A stretch of DNA of 40,000 nucleotides from NCBI RefSeq assembly GCF_964340395.1, contig NC_135567.1:1373109-1413108 (forward strand), given 5' to 3'. Position 1 is the stretch's first letter. Each line of letters begins with the position of its first letter. This stretch comes from Glandiceps talaboti. Its lineage: Eukaryota; Hemichordata; Enteropneusta; Spengelidae. Under the pieces are notes generated by a model. That model worked only from the letters and a program-made list of their open reading frames with translations. It was not told the origin of the DNA and searched no databases. Of this stretch, positions 13,077-26,600 are shown one piece after another. Both the position numbers and the translations under genes were made by a program.

Positions 13077-13289
13077 AACACACATTAATCAATTTTATAC
13101 CTTTACAACATTTTTAATCCAGAATAATTTACAATGTTAGCTCAAAATGAACACACCAACAGTTAGTACTTTAATGTCTTATTCAGCAAACATTATACAA
13201 GATGTCCGCTGTGTAGAAAATAAATGCAATTCAAAAAGTGAACTGATAAGAATACAAAATGACTTGTGTAATGTGTTAATAATATTATA

Positions 13290-13905
13290 CAAATAACGAC
13301 TAATGTGATGCGTCAATAACGTACAACAATTAACGACTAATGTGATGCGTCAATAACGTACGACAATTAATGACCACTGTGATGCGTCAATAATGTAAGA
13401 CAAATAACGACTAATGTGATGTATCAATTATGTACAACAATTAATGACTAATGTGATGCGTCAATAACGTAAGACAAATAACGACTAATGTGATGCGTCA
13501 ATAACGTACAACAATTAACGACTAATGTGATGCGTCAATAACGTACGACAATTAATGACCACTGTGATGCGTCAATAATGTAAGACAAATAACGACTAAT
13601 GTGATGTATCAATTATGTACAACAATTAATGACTAATGTGATGCGTCAATAACGTAAGACAAATAACGACTAATGTGATGCGTCAATAACGTACAACAAT
13701 TAACGACCACAGTGATGCGTCAATAATGTAAGACAAATAACGACTAATGTGATGCGTCAATAACGTACAACAATTAATGACTAATGTGATGCGTCAATAA
13801 CGTAAGACAATTAACAACTAATGTGATGCGTCAATAATGTAAGACAAATAACGACTAATGTGATGCGATAATAACGTACGACAATAGTGACTGTGATATA
13901 TCAAT
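13290..13905. repeat. 37-bp minisatellite, about 17 copies, 185-bp higher-order
   Basis: The unit is TAACGACTAATGTGATGCGT then CAATAACGTACAACAAT. Variant order at 13331 recurs at 13516, which is five units. Copies decay towards the 3' side, up to about 13950. It lies just 3' of the ceramide synthase stop on the minus strand, so it may be in the 3' UTR. Confidence 0.9.
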
Positions 13906-14078
13906 AATATAACCCAAATAGCAATTAATGTGATCCATCAACAATGTAAAACAAATACGGCATACATAGCAAAAAATCATGGTAAAAACTCTTCATATAT
14001 GCAGTGTTTTGCATTGGTTTGTGTTGCCATATCAACTGTGTTGCCATATCAACTGTATCAACTCTTTTCACCTAGATA

Positions 14079-14163
14079 CTACTCTGCCTTCTGTGTCTGT
14101 CTTCGTTGACGTGAGGATCTTGTTTGGACACCATTAGACATATCTCCATCACCTCGGTTAGTT
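14079..14163 (-). CDS. CERS1: CERS1-like terminal exon F
   Basis: The acceptor is an AT run followed by TTACAG. With phase 2 from exon E the exon encodes 27 residues (TNRGDGDMSNGVQTRSSRQR then RQTQKAE) and TAG at 14079-14081. The basic tail with SNG fits the variable C-termini of the family, but similarity there is too weak to prove it. The other two frames either stop after one codon or encode unrelated sequence. It lies 4.8 kb from exon E. If it is not used, the protein ends KLPE at the exon E donor. Confidence 0.62.
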
Positions 14164-17100
14164 CTGTAATATATATATATATAGAAGACAATGTCAATGG
14201 TGATTCTAAATTCAGTCTACTGTAAATATTTTAGTTTCTGGTCTTTTGTATGCTTTATCAGATTTTTGATAACAAGTTGAAATAAACAGTAATAATAATA
14301 ATAATGAGATTTATATAGCACCTAGTATCCATGGTAACTGGTGCTTTACAATAGATACTGTCACAATAAGTCAGCACCTAGTATCCATGGTAACTGGTGT
14401 TTTACAATAGATACTATCACAAACAAGTTACCACCGAGTATCCATAGTAACTGGTGCTTTACAATAGATACTGTCACAAGTAAGTCAGCACCTAGTATCC
14501 ATGGTAACTGGTGTTTTATAATATCAATACTATAACAACTAAGTTAAGTTACCGCTTAGTATCCATGGTAACTGGTGTTTTACAATAGATACTATCACAA
14601 ATAAGTTCTCTGTAAAGGGTATGTCTTTAGTCTTGACTTGAAAGTCTCAATACTTAGTGCAGAGTGGACAGTGTAGTTGGTTCCAGACAGTGCAGAGTAG
14701 ACAGTGTAGTTGGTTCCAGACAGTGCAGAGTAGACAGTGTAGTTGGTTCTAGACAGTGCAGAGTAGACAGTGTAGTTGGTTCCAGACAGTGCAGAGTAGA
14801 CAGTGTAGTTGGTTCCAGACAGTGCAGAGTAGACAGTGTAGTTGGTTCCAGACAGTGCAGAGTGGACAGTGTAGTTGGTTCCAGACAGTGCAGAGTAGAC
14901 AGTGTAGTTGGTTCCAGACAGTGCAGAGTGGACAGTGTAGTTGGTTCCAGACAGTGCAGAGTAGACAGTGTAGTTGGTTCCAGACAGTGCAGAGTGGACA
15001 GTGTAGTTGGTTCCAGACAGTGCAGAGTAGACAGTGTAGTTGGTTCCAGACAGTGCAGAGTGGACATTGTAGTTGGTTCCAGACAGTGCAGAGTAGACAG
15101 TGTAGTTGGTTCCAGACAGTGCAGAGTGGACAGTGTAGTTGGTTCCAGACAGTGCAGAGTGGACAGTGTAGTTGGTTCCAGACAGTGCAGAGTAGACAGT
15201 GTAGTTGGTTCCAGACAGTGCAGAGTGGACAGTGTAGTTGGTTCCAGACAGTGCAGAGTAGACAGTGTAGTTGGTTCCAGACAGTGCAGAGTGGACAGTG
15301 TAGTTGGTTCCAGACAGTGCAGAGTGGACAGTGTAGTTGGTTCCAGACAGTGCAGAGTAGTCAGTGTAGTTGGTTCCAGACAGTGCAGAGTAGACAGTGT
15401 AGTTGGTTCCAGACAGTGCAGAGTGGACAGTGTAGTTGATTCCAGACAGTGTTAGGTAGTTATGTTATTCAGCATAAAATTCTGAGCAAGATGCAATAAA
15501 AATTATGTCTGTTGCAATTATGTCCGGGTTCGGCCTAAATTTCCGCTAGACTAACTGGGATATATATATATATATATACGAAGTAACCACTGTAGTGGTT
15601 GGAGGTATACGAAGTAACCACTGTAGTGGTTGGAGGTATACAAAGTAACCACTGTAGTGGTTGGAGGTATACGAAGTAACCACTGTAGTGGTTGGAGGTA
15701 TACGAAGTAACCACTGTAGTGGTAGGAGGTATACAAAGTAACCACTGCAGTGATAGGAGGTATACGAAGTAACCACTGTAGTGGTAGGAGGTACTGTAAA
15801 CCGCTAATTTTTTGCGTAAAATAAATTTACACGAGTTTCGCGAGGCACCTAAAATCGCGAAATATTGAGGTCGCGAAAATATTGTAAACAACATCAATCA
15901 ACACAACGTACAGAAGCACTCCATAAGTGAATCACAGTGATGCAAACGAACACATAACAAACATTACATACGCATACACTTCAACACGAGCAGACACCCA
16001 CTTCTTTTACGGAATAAACTAATAAGAATGAAATAATATGTGTACATTGTATTTTTATCTTCGGTTTATTCTCTCAAGTTCAAAAACAGAACAAATCACA
16101 AGTTACGAATTTACAAACACAAACAAGACGGGTGTACTGAAATACGACTAATCACGGACAAAAATACAGATTACACATTTCAAAATGAACTGTTTTGATA
16201 CTAAGAAATTCCTTCATAAATTGTTCACTGCTTGTAAAGAAAAAATCGTGCTCACATACATTAAAATTATCAAAAATTACAAACGGACAACGTGCATGGC
16301 GGCAAACTGTAAATGTTTTGTGATACTATAAATACTGATAGCAAAATCAACAACTCGACAAAATGGCGGTTCACAAGATCACGGATGAAAAAATACTCAT
16401 AGCAAGTCCATAATAAAGATTCAAAAAATCACTACGCGTACTTAAATATTATTGGCAATTTGTTTCTGTGATCGGATCAGTTCTGAATGTTTCTATATTT
16501 GAATATTGGAGATCGCGGCTTTGATGGACGACTTCTCAAAACCTTCAATGATGGCGGCATGGTCATTACGGAGTTTGTCATACGCTGTCAAAAACCAGTT
16601 GGCATGTAGCGGTTTCACATGTGACAGAGTTAGGTTGACTTTGATACTACTGATGTCTTCATTCCGATCCAAGGCTGATGAAATTTGTGACGCATACCAT
16701 TTGTTGAACTCTTCTTTGATGTACTCTTTGAACTTGCCATTGAAACTGCGATCGAGAGGCTGTAATTCTGAGGTACAGTTCGCTGGAACAAATACGGTTG
16801 CGATGCCAGCATCATGAAGTTTCTGTAGAAAACTTGCACTTTGGTGAGCTCTGAAGACATCGAAAATTGCGAGTGCATGTTGCTCATTGGGGAGATCTTG
16901 ACTTTGACGGATTCGTTGAACGTATGGAATTAACACTTTCTCTGCATAGTGACACATTGTGCTTTCATTACTCCAGTGGTTTGGGCTGTGGTGAACATCC
17001 CAGTCAGCAGGAAAATTAAAAGTCGGGTGACATTTGGCCGTTTTGCCCTGGTACAGTAGTTGTGCTGGGAGTAGATCGCCGCTTAGAGATACACCAAACA

Positions 17101-19656
17101 ATGCTGTTATAGCCCTCTTGTCTTCCAAACCAATGATTGCCACTTGACTTTCACCTTGTCTTGCTAAAGTCCACGAACTTACAGGGAGAATGTTAATGCC
17201 GGACTGATCAAAGTTAATGACTAACTCAGGCGGTATCGCTTCTGTAGAGACGACGTCAGTGATTCGATCTAAGAACTCGGCTTTAACTTCAGCAAAATTA
17301 GTGGGCACTTTCCGAGCTGCCTTGGTTCCCTTACGCTTGACAAAACCCATTCGCCGAAGGAGTGACTCAGACCACGTACGGGTTACATTGATAGGGCCGC
17401 CAAATTCACTAAGTAGACCTCGGTTGTTTTGTAGTACGATGCCTCTTGCAGCGGCTACCACGATGTTTTTATTGATGATACCGCCCGAGTCTCTCACATT
17501 GTGTATGTACGCTTTCACGTTGTTGTCGAGCTCGCCCAGCAGGAGGGGTCTTCCACGTTTTGCATGGGGAAGAGACGTGACTGGCTCAGGTCGTCCCTTT
17601 CCAACTTCTTTTAAGTATGACTTTTTCATCGATCGAATGGTACTCTCGTTGATTTTCTTACCCAGCGAAGTGGTGTATTTTCTGACAGCTTTCGCATTGC
17701 CATTCTCTGCTGCAAACTTGCCAATTTCAGCCCGTAGTTCAGCACTGTAGTACTCATACTGGCCTCTCTTTCTCTTCAAACTACCGAAGTTGACTTCATT
17801 GAGCACTTTTGACACTTCTTCGTTGGCTTTTGCAGTCTCAGCAGGGTTGGGTGTTCTCGTAGGTTCAGGAAGACCAGGTACTATTGCAGTATTCGTATTA
17901 GGATTTCGAATAACGTAACGCCACATGTTGATACTTTAAATTTACAGTCGTGATCAGTAAACAGCTTTGTATGACGATCAGATCGCAAGTGAAGTTTAAG
18001 CCAAAACCCACGGTTTATATCCATTTTTTACGTTTGATACACCGAAAACAACTTTGATAATTTATATTTAACCGCAAAAGTGAAAGAAAAATGTTCACAC
18101 TTTCCTTGTGTGAACTGTTTTACATTCAAAATAAACCTTTCAACAACCGCAAGGCGTGAATAAGGCAGAACCAAGCTGTGTGAAAACAATATGTGTGAAA
18201 GTACAACCCATTTACAACGCAGTCATACAAAGAAATGTGTCAAAAGACTTCGTTTATTTAACATCTTCAATAACGGATACGCATTATACAGTCTAATTGG
18301 GTATCATTTAGCAGTTTATAATCAAGTCTATGATTAATTTACATTATCAGCATGGAAGGAAGGTTGGTTGTCACGATGACACGACGTTGGCTAGAGACGT
18401 GTTTGATCACAATACGTGAAAATTAATCGTCGCGAAATTGCCACAAAGTATCAAATCGCTAAAAAATATACACGCGAAAATATTGCGGTTTACAGTATAT
18501 GAAGTAACCACTGCAGTGGTAGGAGGTATACGAAGTAACCACTGCAGTGGTAGGAGGTATACGAAGTAACCACTGCAGTGGTAGGAGGTATACGAAGTAA
18601 CCACTGCAGTGGTAGGAGGTATACGAAGTAACCACTGTAGTGGTAGGAGGTATACGAAGTAACCACTGCAGTGGTAGGAGGTATATGAAGTAACCACTGC
18701 AGTGGTAGGAGGTATACGAAGTAACCACTGCAGTGGTAGGAGGTATATGAAGTAACCACTGTAGTGGTAGGAGGTATACGAAGTAACCACTGCAGTGGTA
18801 GGAGGTATATGAAGTAACCACTGTAGTGGTTGGAGGTATACAAAGTAACCACTGTAGTGGTAGGAGGTATACAAAGTAACCACTGTAGTGGTAGGAGGTA
18901 TACGAAGTAACCACTGCAGTGGTAGGAGGTATACTTATCAAATGAACTTCTCATATTATTGCATATGTTTCTCTATTTAATAGATACTTACTCAGGTAGT
19001 TTGCCGTTCTTTGATTCCTCCTCTATCTTACTGTCTTCATCATCTTCACCATCCTCTCTAACATCTCGGATGTCTGTGTCTCCAAGAAGTAGACGAAATG
19101 CCATCTTACTTATCATCTAGAAAGACAAGATATAATGTTAAATGTTGACATAACTCAACTTTACGTATGTATGTATGTATGTATGTATGTATGTATGTAT
19201 GTATGTATGTATGTATGTATGTATGTATGTATGTGTGTGTGTGTATGTATGTATGCGTGTGTGTATGTGTGTGTATGTATGTATGTATGTATGTATGTAT
19301 GTATGTATGTATGTGTGTGTGTATGTGTGTGTGTGTGTATGTGTGTGTATGTATGTATGTATGTATGTATGTATGTATGTATGTATGTATGTATGCATGT
19401 ATGTATGTGTATGTATGCATGTATGTATGTATATGTGTGTATGTATGTATGTGTGTATGTATGTATATATGTGTGTATGTATGTGTGTATGTATGTATGT
19501 ATGTATGTATGTATGTATGTATGTATGTATGTATGTATGTATGTGTGTGTGTATGTATGTATGTGTGTGTATGTGTGTGTGTGTGTGTGCGTGCGTATGT
19601 GCGTGCATACATATGCATGCATGCATGCATGTATGCATGTATGTATGTATGTACTG

Positions 19657-19734
<78 letters not shown>

Positions 19735-19775
19735 ATGTATGTATGTATGTATGTATGTATGTATGTATGTATGTA

Positions 19776-19822
<47 letters not shown>

Positions 19823-20619
19823 ATGTATGTATGTATGTATGTATGTATGTATGTATACGTGTGAACTGCATACAGCAAAACTACTTACCCAGAACCAATA
19901 GATGTTAATAAACTGTAGGACCCAGATAAGGATATTCATGGAAGTAAGTAGTGGTATTTTACTGTTACCAAAACATCCCCCACCATATAGCACCCTTAGT
20001 GGATAGATGTACATCCTTAGATAAACCCTGTCATCAAAGTAAACACACATGTCAAGAGTTAAGGTCAAAGGTCAATGTAACACACACGGCAAGAGTCAAG
20101 GTCAAAGGTCAATGTAACACACACCCCGGTCAAAGGTCAATGTAACCCACACGTCAAGAGTCAAGGTCAAAGGTCAATGTAACACACACCTGGGGTGCGT
20201 TCCGTAGACAAAACACCCAATTAGCAATATGTGAACACTACGATGTGTCTGTGATAGGCAGGAATTGGCTTGATTTTGATAATTGACCCTGAAGTCAAGA
20301 TCAAAGCCAGAGGTCACAGTTTCCAAAGATAACTTGCAAATTATTATATGGGGGTAGACACTTGAATGGAGTGTCTTTGTATTACAGTTTTTGAGTAATG
20401 TAGTAAATATTGATTTTTACTACAAATATGGCTGTCATTTAGTTAGATTTACATATAACGCAATATATAGACAGACAGACAGACAGACAAACAGACACAG
20501 ACAGACAAGCACACACACTGACACGCACGCACGCATACATGCATGCATGCACACACATACATGCACGCACTTACGTGCACACATACACACACACACTCTC
20601 ACACTCACACACACACTCA

Positions 20620-20662
<43 letters not shown>

Positions 20663-23600
20663 ACACACACACACACATACACACACACTACTCACCATAA
20701 TGCTGCAAATATAGTAAACAGACCATTAGCAATGAGTTCACTGATATGGCAGGATTTTCCATTGCGTACTTTGATGTAATTAAATACTTTGGCAGCCTCC
20801 AGGAATACATCAGTTAAATCATGGCAGAATAACACCAACACACCCATTTTATGGCATCTAAACATAACAGTAATACACCAGTTATATATCAACAGTAGTA
20901 CACCAGTTATACATCATAACAGTAGTACACCAGTTATACATCATAACAGTAGTACACCAGTTATACATCATAACAGTAGTACACTAGTTATATATCATAA
21001 CAGTAGTACACCAGTTATACATCATAACAGTAGTACACCAGTTATACATCATAACAGTAATACACCAGTTATACATCATAACAGTAGTACACTAGTTATA
21101 CATCATAACAGTAGTACACCAGTTATACATCATAACAGTAATACACCAGTTATACATCATAACAGTAGTACACTAGTTATACATCATAACAGTAGTACAC
21201 CAGTTATACATCATAACAGTAGTACACTAGTTATACATCATAACAGTAATACACCAGTTATACATCATAACAGTAATACACTAGTTATACATCATAACAG
21301 TAGTACACTAGTTATACATCATAACAGTAATACACCAGTTATACATCATAACAGTAATACACTAGTTATACATCATAACAGTAATACACTAGTTATACAT
21401 CATAACAGTAGTACACTAGTTATACATCATAACAGTAATACACCAGTTATACATCATAACAGTAGTACACCAGTTATATATCATAACAGTAATACACCAG
21501 TTGTACATCATAACAGTAGTACACTCGTTATATATCATAACAGTAATACACTAGTTATACATCATAACAGTAATACACTAGTTATACATCATAACAGTAG
21601 TACACCAGTTATACATCATAACAGTAATACACTAGTTATATATCATAACAGTAATACACCAGTTATACATCATAACAGTAGTACACCAGTTATATATCAT
21701 AACAGTAATACACCAGTTATACATAACAGTAGTACACTAGTTATACATCATAACAGTAGTACACTAGTTATACATCATAACAGTAGTACACTAGTTATAC
21801 ATCATAACAGTAATACACCAGTTATACATCATAACAGTAGTACACTAGTTATACATCATAACAGTAATACACCAGTTATACATCATAACAGTAGTACACC
21901 AGTTATACATCATAACAGTAGTACACTAGTTATACATCATAACAGTAATACACCAGTTATACATCATAACAGTAATACACTAGTTATACATCATAACAGT
22001 AGTACACCAGTTATACATCATAACAGTAGTACACCAGTTATACATCATAACAGTAGTACACCAGTTATACATCATAACAGTAGTACACCAGTTATACATC
22101 ATAACAGTAGTACACTAGTTATACATCATAACAGTAGTACACTAGTTATACATCATAACAGTAATACACTAGTTATACATCATAACAGTAATACACTAGT
22201 TATACATCATAACAGTAGTACACTAGTTATACATCATAACAGTAATACACTAATTATACATCATAACAGTAATACACCAGTTATACATCATAACAGTAGT
22301 ACACTAGTTATACATCATAACAGTAGTACACTAGTTATATATCATAACAGTAGTACACCAGTTATACATCATAACAGTAATACACTAGTTATACATCATA
22401 ACAGTAGTACACTAGTTATACATCATAACAGTAATACACCAGTTATACATCATAACAGTAGTACACTAGTTATACATCATAACAGTAGTACACTAGTTAT
22501 ACATCATAACAGTAGTACACTAGTTATACATCATAACAGTAGTACACTAGTTATACATCATAACAGTAGTACACCAGTTATATATCATAACAGTAGTACA
22601 CTAGTTATACATCATAACAGTAGTACACTAGTTATACATCATAACAGTAGTACACCAGTTATACATCATAACAGTAATACACTAGTTATATATCATAACA
22701 GTAATACACTAGTTATATATCATAACAGTAGTACACCAGTTATACATCATAACAGTAATACACTAGTTATACATCATAACAGTAGTACACCAGTTATACA
22801 TCATAACAGTAGTACACTAGTTATACATCATAACAGTAGTACACTAGTTATACATCATAACAGTAATACACTAGTTATACATCATAACAGTAGTACACCA
22901 GTTATACATCATAACAGTAATACACTAGTTATATATCATAACAGTAGTACACTAGTTATACATCATAACAGTAGTACACCAGTTATACATCATAACAGTA
23001 ATACACTAGTTATATATCATAACAGTAATACACCAGTTATATATCATAACAGTAGTACACCAGTTATACATCATAACAGTAATACACTAGTTATACATCA
23101 TAACAGTAGTACACCAGTTATACATCATAACAGTAGTACAACAGTTATACATCATAACAGTAATACACCAGTTATATATCATAACAGTAGTACACTAGTT
23201 ATACATCATAACAGTAGTACACCAGTTATATATCATAACAGTAGTACACTAGTTATACATCATAACAGTAATACACTAGTTATACATCATAACAGTAGTA
23301 CACTAGTTATACATCATAACAGTAGTACACTAGTTATACATCATAACAGTAGTACACCAGTTATATATCATAACAGTAGTACACTAGTTATACATCATAA
23401 CAGTAGTACACCAGTTATACATCATAACAGTAGTACACCAGTTATACATCATAACAGTAATACACTAGTTATATATCATAACAGTAATACACTAGTTATA
23501 TATCATAACAGTAGTACACTAGTTATACATCATAACAGTAGTACACCAGTTATATATCATAACAGTAGTACACCAGTTATACATCATAACAGTAGTACAC

Positions 23601-26600
23601 TAGTTATACATCATAACAGTAATACACCAGTTATATATCATAACAGTAGTACACTAGTTATATATAACAGTAGTACACCAGTTATACATCATAACAGTAA
23701 TACACCAGTTATACATCATAACAGTAGTACACTAGTTATATATCATAACAGTAGTACACCAGTTATACATCATAACAGTAATACACCAGTTATACATCAT
23801 AACAGTAATACACCAGTTATACATCATAACAGTTATACACTAGTTATATATCATAACAGTAGTACACCAGTTATACATCATAACAGTAGTACACTAGTTA
23901 TACATCATAACAGTAGTACACCAGTTATACATCATAACAGTAGTACACCAGTTATACATCATAACAGTAATACACCAGTTATATATCATAACAGTAGTAC
24001 ACTAGTTATACATCATAACAGTAATACACCAGTTATATATCATAACAGTAGTACACTAGTTATACATCATAACAGTAATACACCAGTTATATATCATAAC
24101 AGTAGTACACTAGTTATACATCATAACAGTAATACACCAGTTATACATCATAACAGTAGTACACTAGTTATATATCATAACAGTAGTACACCAGTTATAC
24201 ATCATAACAGTAATACACCAGTTATATATCATAACAGTAGTACATCATAACAGTAGTACACTAGTTATATATCATAACAGTAGTACACCAGTTATACATC
24301 ATAACAGTAATACACCAGTTATATATCATAACAGTAGTACACCAGTTATACATCATAACAGTAATACATCATAACAGTAGTACACTAGTTATATATCATA
24401 ACAGTAGTACACTAGTTATACATCATAAATTAATAAACAAATCCTTACCTTACGATAATTAATAAACAAATTCTTAATAAACAAATCCTTACCTTACAAT
24501 AATTAATAAACAAATCCTTACCTTACAATAATTAATAAACAAATCCTTACCTTACGATAATTAATCAACAAATCCTTACCTTACAATCCTTAGTAAACAA
24601 ATCCTTACCTTACAATAATTAATAATTAAACAAATCCTTACCTTACGATAATTAATAAACAAATCCTTACCTTACGATAATTAATAAACAAATTCTTAAT
24701 AAACAAATCCTTACCTTACAATAATTAATAAACAAATCCTTACCTTACGATAATTAATAAACAAATCCTTACCTTACAATCCTTAGTAAACAAATCCTTA
24801 CCTTACGATAATTAATAAACAAATCCTTACCTTACAATAATTAATAAACAAATCCTTACCTTACAATAATTAATAAACAAATCCTTACCTTACGATATAT
24901 GAAAAGAATATGAGGGCAATGGTGACAAGATGATGGACAATCATCAGCAGGAAATCATTACGTATTGTGTCCATACATACAGTGGCATAGATGGAATGGA
25001 CGTAGAAACCTAGTTGATACATGTATAGTAGATAGATATCAAATGGTACATCCATACCAAGCTGCCAACCTACACAACAAATAACAACAAATCATGTTTA
25101 CAACAAAACAACAAATAAAAACAAATGTTTACAACAAAACAACAAATAAAAATAAATGTTTACAACAAAACAACAAATACCAAGGCTTTGTAGAAGACAC
25201 ATCCCCTCAAATACACATCTACATTACTTCTATGTAACTGAATGGAGACATTATTTTTTTGAAATTGGTGACAACAAATAAATATTACAAAGTGTCTGTG
25301 ATAATGCAGGGATTTGCTGAATTTCAGGAACTGAATCTGAAGACCCGGGTCTAGGTCAAAGGTCAATGTCTCACAAACAAAGTTTAAACCTGGCAATATG
25401 GGTGTAGACACTTGAATATAGTCTCTATATGGCTTGTACCTAGAATCACACCCATAAATCTATTGCTATGCAGAAATAGGCAGCTCCACTCAGGCAGTAA
25501 TTTTTCGTATCACGGACCGACACACTTTGCACAAATAAAGGTTTGGACTACTTTCTTTCCTGTTGCTATGCACATTAATATACATGTTGCGACAGTATGT
25601 GTACATACACTGGTACAAGCCAGTATGTGTACATACACTGGTACAAGCCAGTGATATCTAACAGTGGCTCCAGGAATTTACTCCTAAAATCTTAAGGCGT
25701 GGCGAAATTACATAAAATATTGGAAAGGAAGCGTTGGATTCGATCAACGATGTACAAAATAGCAAAGCTGATGATAGATGGTTCCCGCTCCATATAATTA
25801 TGAACAGATCTACATTGTAAGCTAACAGTATCAAATGTCTAGAACAAGAGGAAATGAGCAATTAGTTGACAGAACTAAATTTAATTAAGATCTATATAAT
25901 CTCTGTTTGATCAATATCTGTGGCAAGTTTCATTAAATTTGGCATAGTCTTTCTTGGTCTAGGCCCTAATTGCCAAAGTTCATTAATTATGCAAATGAGT
26001 AATGAATTGACAGCACTTAATTTCATTAAGAACTATCATATCTCTGTATGATCAATATCTGTGGCAAGTTTCATCAAATTTTATGGATGCATAACATGAA
26101 TTACAAACATTTAGTAATTATGCAAATTAGCTCCTAATTAACCTTACAAAAGTTAACGTCTTTTATAGTCTTGCTGCTAGACGTTCAGGCTTTCTTTCGA
26201 TGCTATAACTATAAGCGAACGAAGTTCGCATGTGAGGGTCTGCCCGAACAGTCTAGCGAATGTCATTTTCAGACCGGACATTCCATTGAGATTACATTGA
26301 GTGGTGAGTTGGGCCATCTATGCATATATATACTTTAATATATTCAATAACCTATGAGCTCGGGGAATCTCTGCATGCAAGTGTTGACAAACACATTTAC
26401 GTCATTACTATGGCTTATCGGTTTATGGTAATTGTGAGTTTGATGAGTGTGTAGACGTTGTCATTCACACATTTCAGTTAACGCATTGGTGGTTATTTTT
26501 ACAAGCCCCTCCTTAAGATGAATATGCATGAAAATTTAGCTATTGTCCTTTGTTTGTGCTTGTCGCTAATACGGTTCTCTGATTGGCAGTTATTTATACC

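Noticed and set aside
14664-15455. Open frames of 263 and 227 codons plus an antisense 137-codon frame
   Set aside because: A 33-bp array is open in several frames on both strands; this follows from the repeat, not from coding.
17217-17750. 177-codon plus-strand open frame
   Set aside because: It is antisense to the well-supported transposase and shows no family resemblance.
18992-19116. ATG at the start of exon E as an independent gene start
   Set aside because: The ATG follows a good acceptor and the encoded residues continue the last membrane segment of ceramide synthase.
19106-20068. A 320-codon open frame covering exons D and E as one protein
   Set aside because: The middle is translated (TATG)n microsatellite. 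GT-AG signals with matching phase remove it as an intron.
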